A DNA stretch of 7,163 nucleotides, taken from NCBI GenBank assembly GCA_949293915.1, contig CASFFJ010000059.1, positions 1 to 7,163 on the forward strand. The letters run 5' to 3'. A program made the position numbers and the translations under genes. Each line of letters starts with the position of its first letter. The first letter of the stretch is position 1. Positions 6,450 to 7,163 of this stretch are shown one piece after another. Source of the stretch: an uncultured Christensenella sp. GTDB taxonomy: Bacteria > Bacillota > Clostridia > Christensenellales > UBA1242. The notes under the pieces are model-generated. The model searched no databases. It was given only the letters and a program-made list of their open reading frames with translations, and was not told the origin of the DNA.

Positions 6450-7163
6450 TAGCGTTTTAAATTAGTCTCCAAATATGTCTCATAATCAATATTTTTGTCA
6501 TACTCCAAACTAGAGTTAATGCGTATGATACGATTGGCTACAGTAGACATAATCTCTTCATCGTGAGTGGAGAAAATCATACAACCATCAAAACGTTCCA
6601 TACCCTTATTTAGCGCGGTAATGCTCTCAAGGTCAAGATGGTTGGTCGGCTCATCCATAAGCAAGAAGTTAGCGCCTTTTAGCATCATACGTGCCAACAT
6701 ACAGCGCACCTTTTCGCCACCAGATAAGACTTTTGCCTTTTTGTCCGCCTCTTCGCCACTAAACAACATTCTGCCCAACCACGAACGCAAGAATGTGGCA
6801 TCTGTTTCTTTAGTAAACTGACCAATCCAATCCACCAACGATAATTCGCAATTATCAAAAAATTCATTATGATTTTGTGGTAGGTATGAGTAACTGATGG
6901 TTTTACCCCATTTCACTTCGCCTGAATATTGCGTGTCACGACCAGCAAGGATATCAAACAATGCGGTCACAACATTACTATTGTCAGATAAAACTGCAAT
7001 TTTGTCATCTGGGCGAACAACGAATGAAACATTCTCAAACAGACCTTTTTTGGTTAGATTATTCACAAACAAAATATCGTTGCCTATACGTTGTTAGAAC
7101 TTAAAATCAATATAAGGATATTTCCTACTGCTAGGTTTAATATCCTCGATGGTCAAGCGTTCA
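6449..7163 (-). pseudogene. ABC-F ATPase, YkpA/YbiT type: 3' part, interrupted by an in-frame TAA
   Basis: ABC-F proteins are soluble twin-ATPase factors that bind ribosomes. The visible part enters from the right with the interdomain linker ERLTIEDIKPSSRKYP (7162-7115), then meets TAA at 7096-7094, then continues in the same frame through QRIGND into the second ABC domain, ending at TAA 6451-6449. Counting from a possible TTG restart at 7072 (207 codons): a degenerate Walker A (28-37, no Lys), Q-loop Gln66, LGRMLFSGEE (99-108), signature LSGGEK (116-121), Walker B with catalytic Glu FLLMDE (136-141), D-loop NHLDLES (144-150) and H-switch His170. The PSSRKYP linker and LGRMLFSGEE point to YkpA/YbiT rather than EttA or Uup. 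Because homology continues in frame on both sides, the stop looks like a point change of a sense codon (for example GAA to TAA) or a sequence error. The first ABC domain is outside the window. Confidence 0.8.

Noticed and set aside
7094..7096. Reading TAA as a sense codon (alternative genetic code)
   Set aside because: The giant frame of 1963 codons contains no in-frame TAA, TAG or TGA, and Trp is TGG throughout, so reassignment is not supported.
6567..7097. Overlapping short frames on both strands (plus 6567-6821 and 6897-7097, minus 6685-6867)
   Set aside because: All overlap the ABC-F second domain, whose signature, Walker B and H-switch motifs identify the real frame.

Overview
The window looks like a chromosomal piece of a low-GC Gram-positive bacterium (Bacillota or a Mollicutes-related gut lineage). 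The clues are an AT-biased protein composition rich in Asn and Tyr, a TTG start behind a purine-rich ribosome binding site, degenerate Listeria-Bacteroides (InlB B-repeat / Flg_new-like) motifs, and an ABC-F ATPase of the YkpA/YbiT type. The lineage is inferred; no rRNA or tRNA is present to confirm it. Trp is encoded by TGG throughout, and no TAA, TAG or TGA occurs inside a reading frame of 1963 codons, so the standard bacterial code fits.

Everything recognisable is on the minus strand. From right to left: (1) 7163-6449, the 3' half of an ABC-F ATPase gene, entering from outside the window, with an in-frame TAA at 7096-7094 between the interdomain linker and the second ABC domain; (2) 6448-5892, a 557-base intergenic region, only about 10% GC in its core (5941-6240), holding AT-only inverted repeats, short direct repeats, a weak candidate terminator and, at its left end, a good promoter and a ribosome binding site built on a run of nine G; (3) 5891-1, one uninterrupted reading frame of at least 1963 codons that leaves the window still open. 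I checked it codon by codon and found no stop or frame change.

The giant frame encodes a predicted exported, probably cell-surface protein. It has a Lys-Lys plus hydrophobic N-terminal segment, a GLUG/pectin-lyase-like beta-helix module at about residues 64-210, and then a very long beta-rich, Tyr/Asn/Asp/Ser/Thr-rich stretch with several degenerate InlB-like repeat boundaries. Its C-terminus, and hence any sorting signal or anchor, is outside the window. The G9 tract sits where a change in length would alter Shine-Dalgarno to start spacing, so expression may be phase variable; this is the most interesting hypothesis here.

The two genes point the same way but are separated by more than 550 bases with a separate promoter, so I see no evidence that they form an operon or act together. 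I saw no CRISPR array, tRNA, rRNA, insertion sequence or phage gene.
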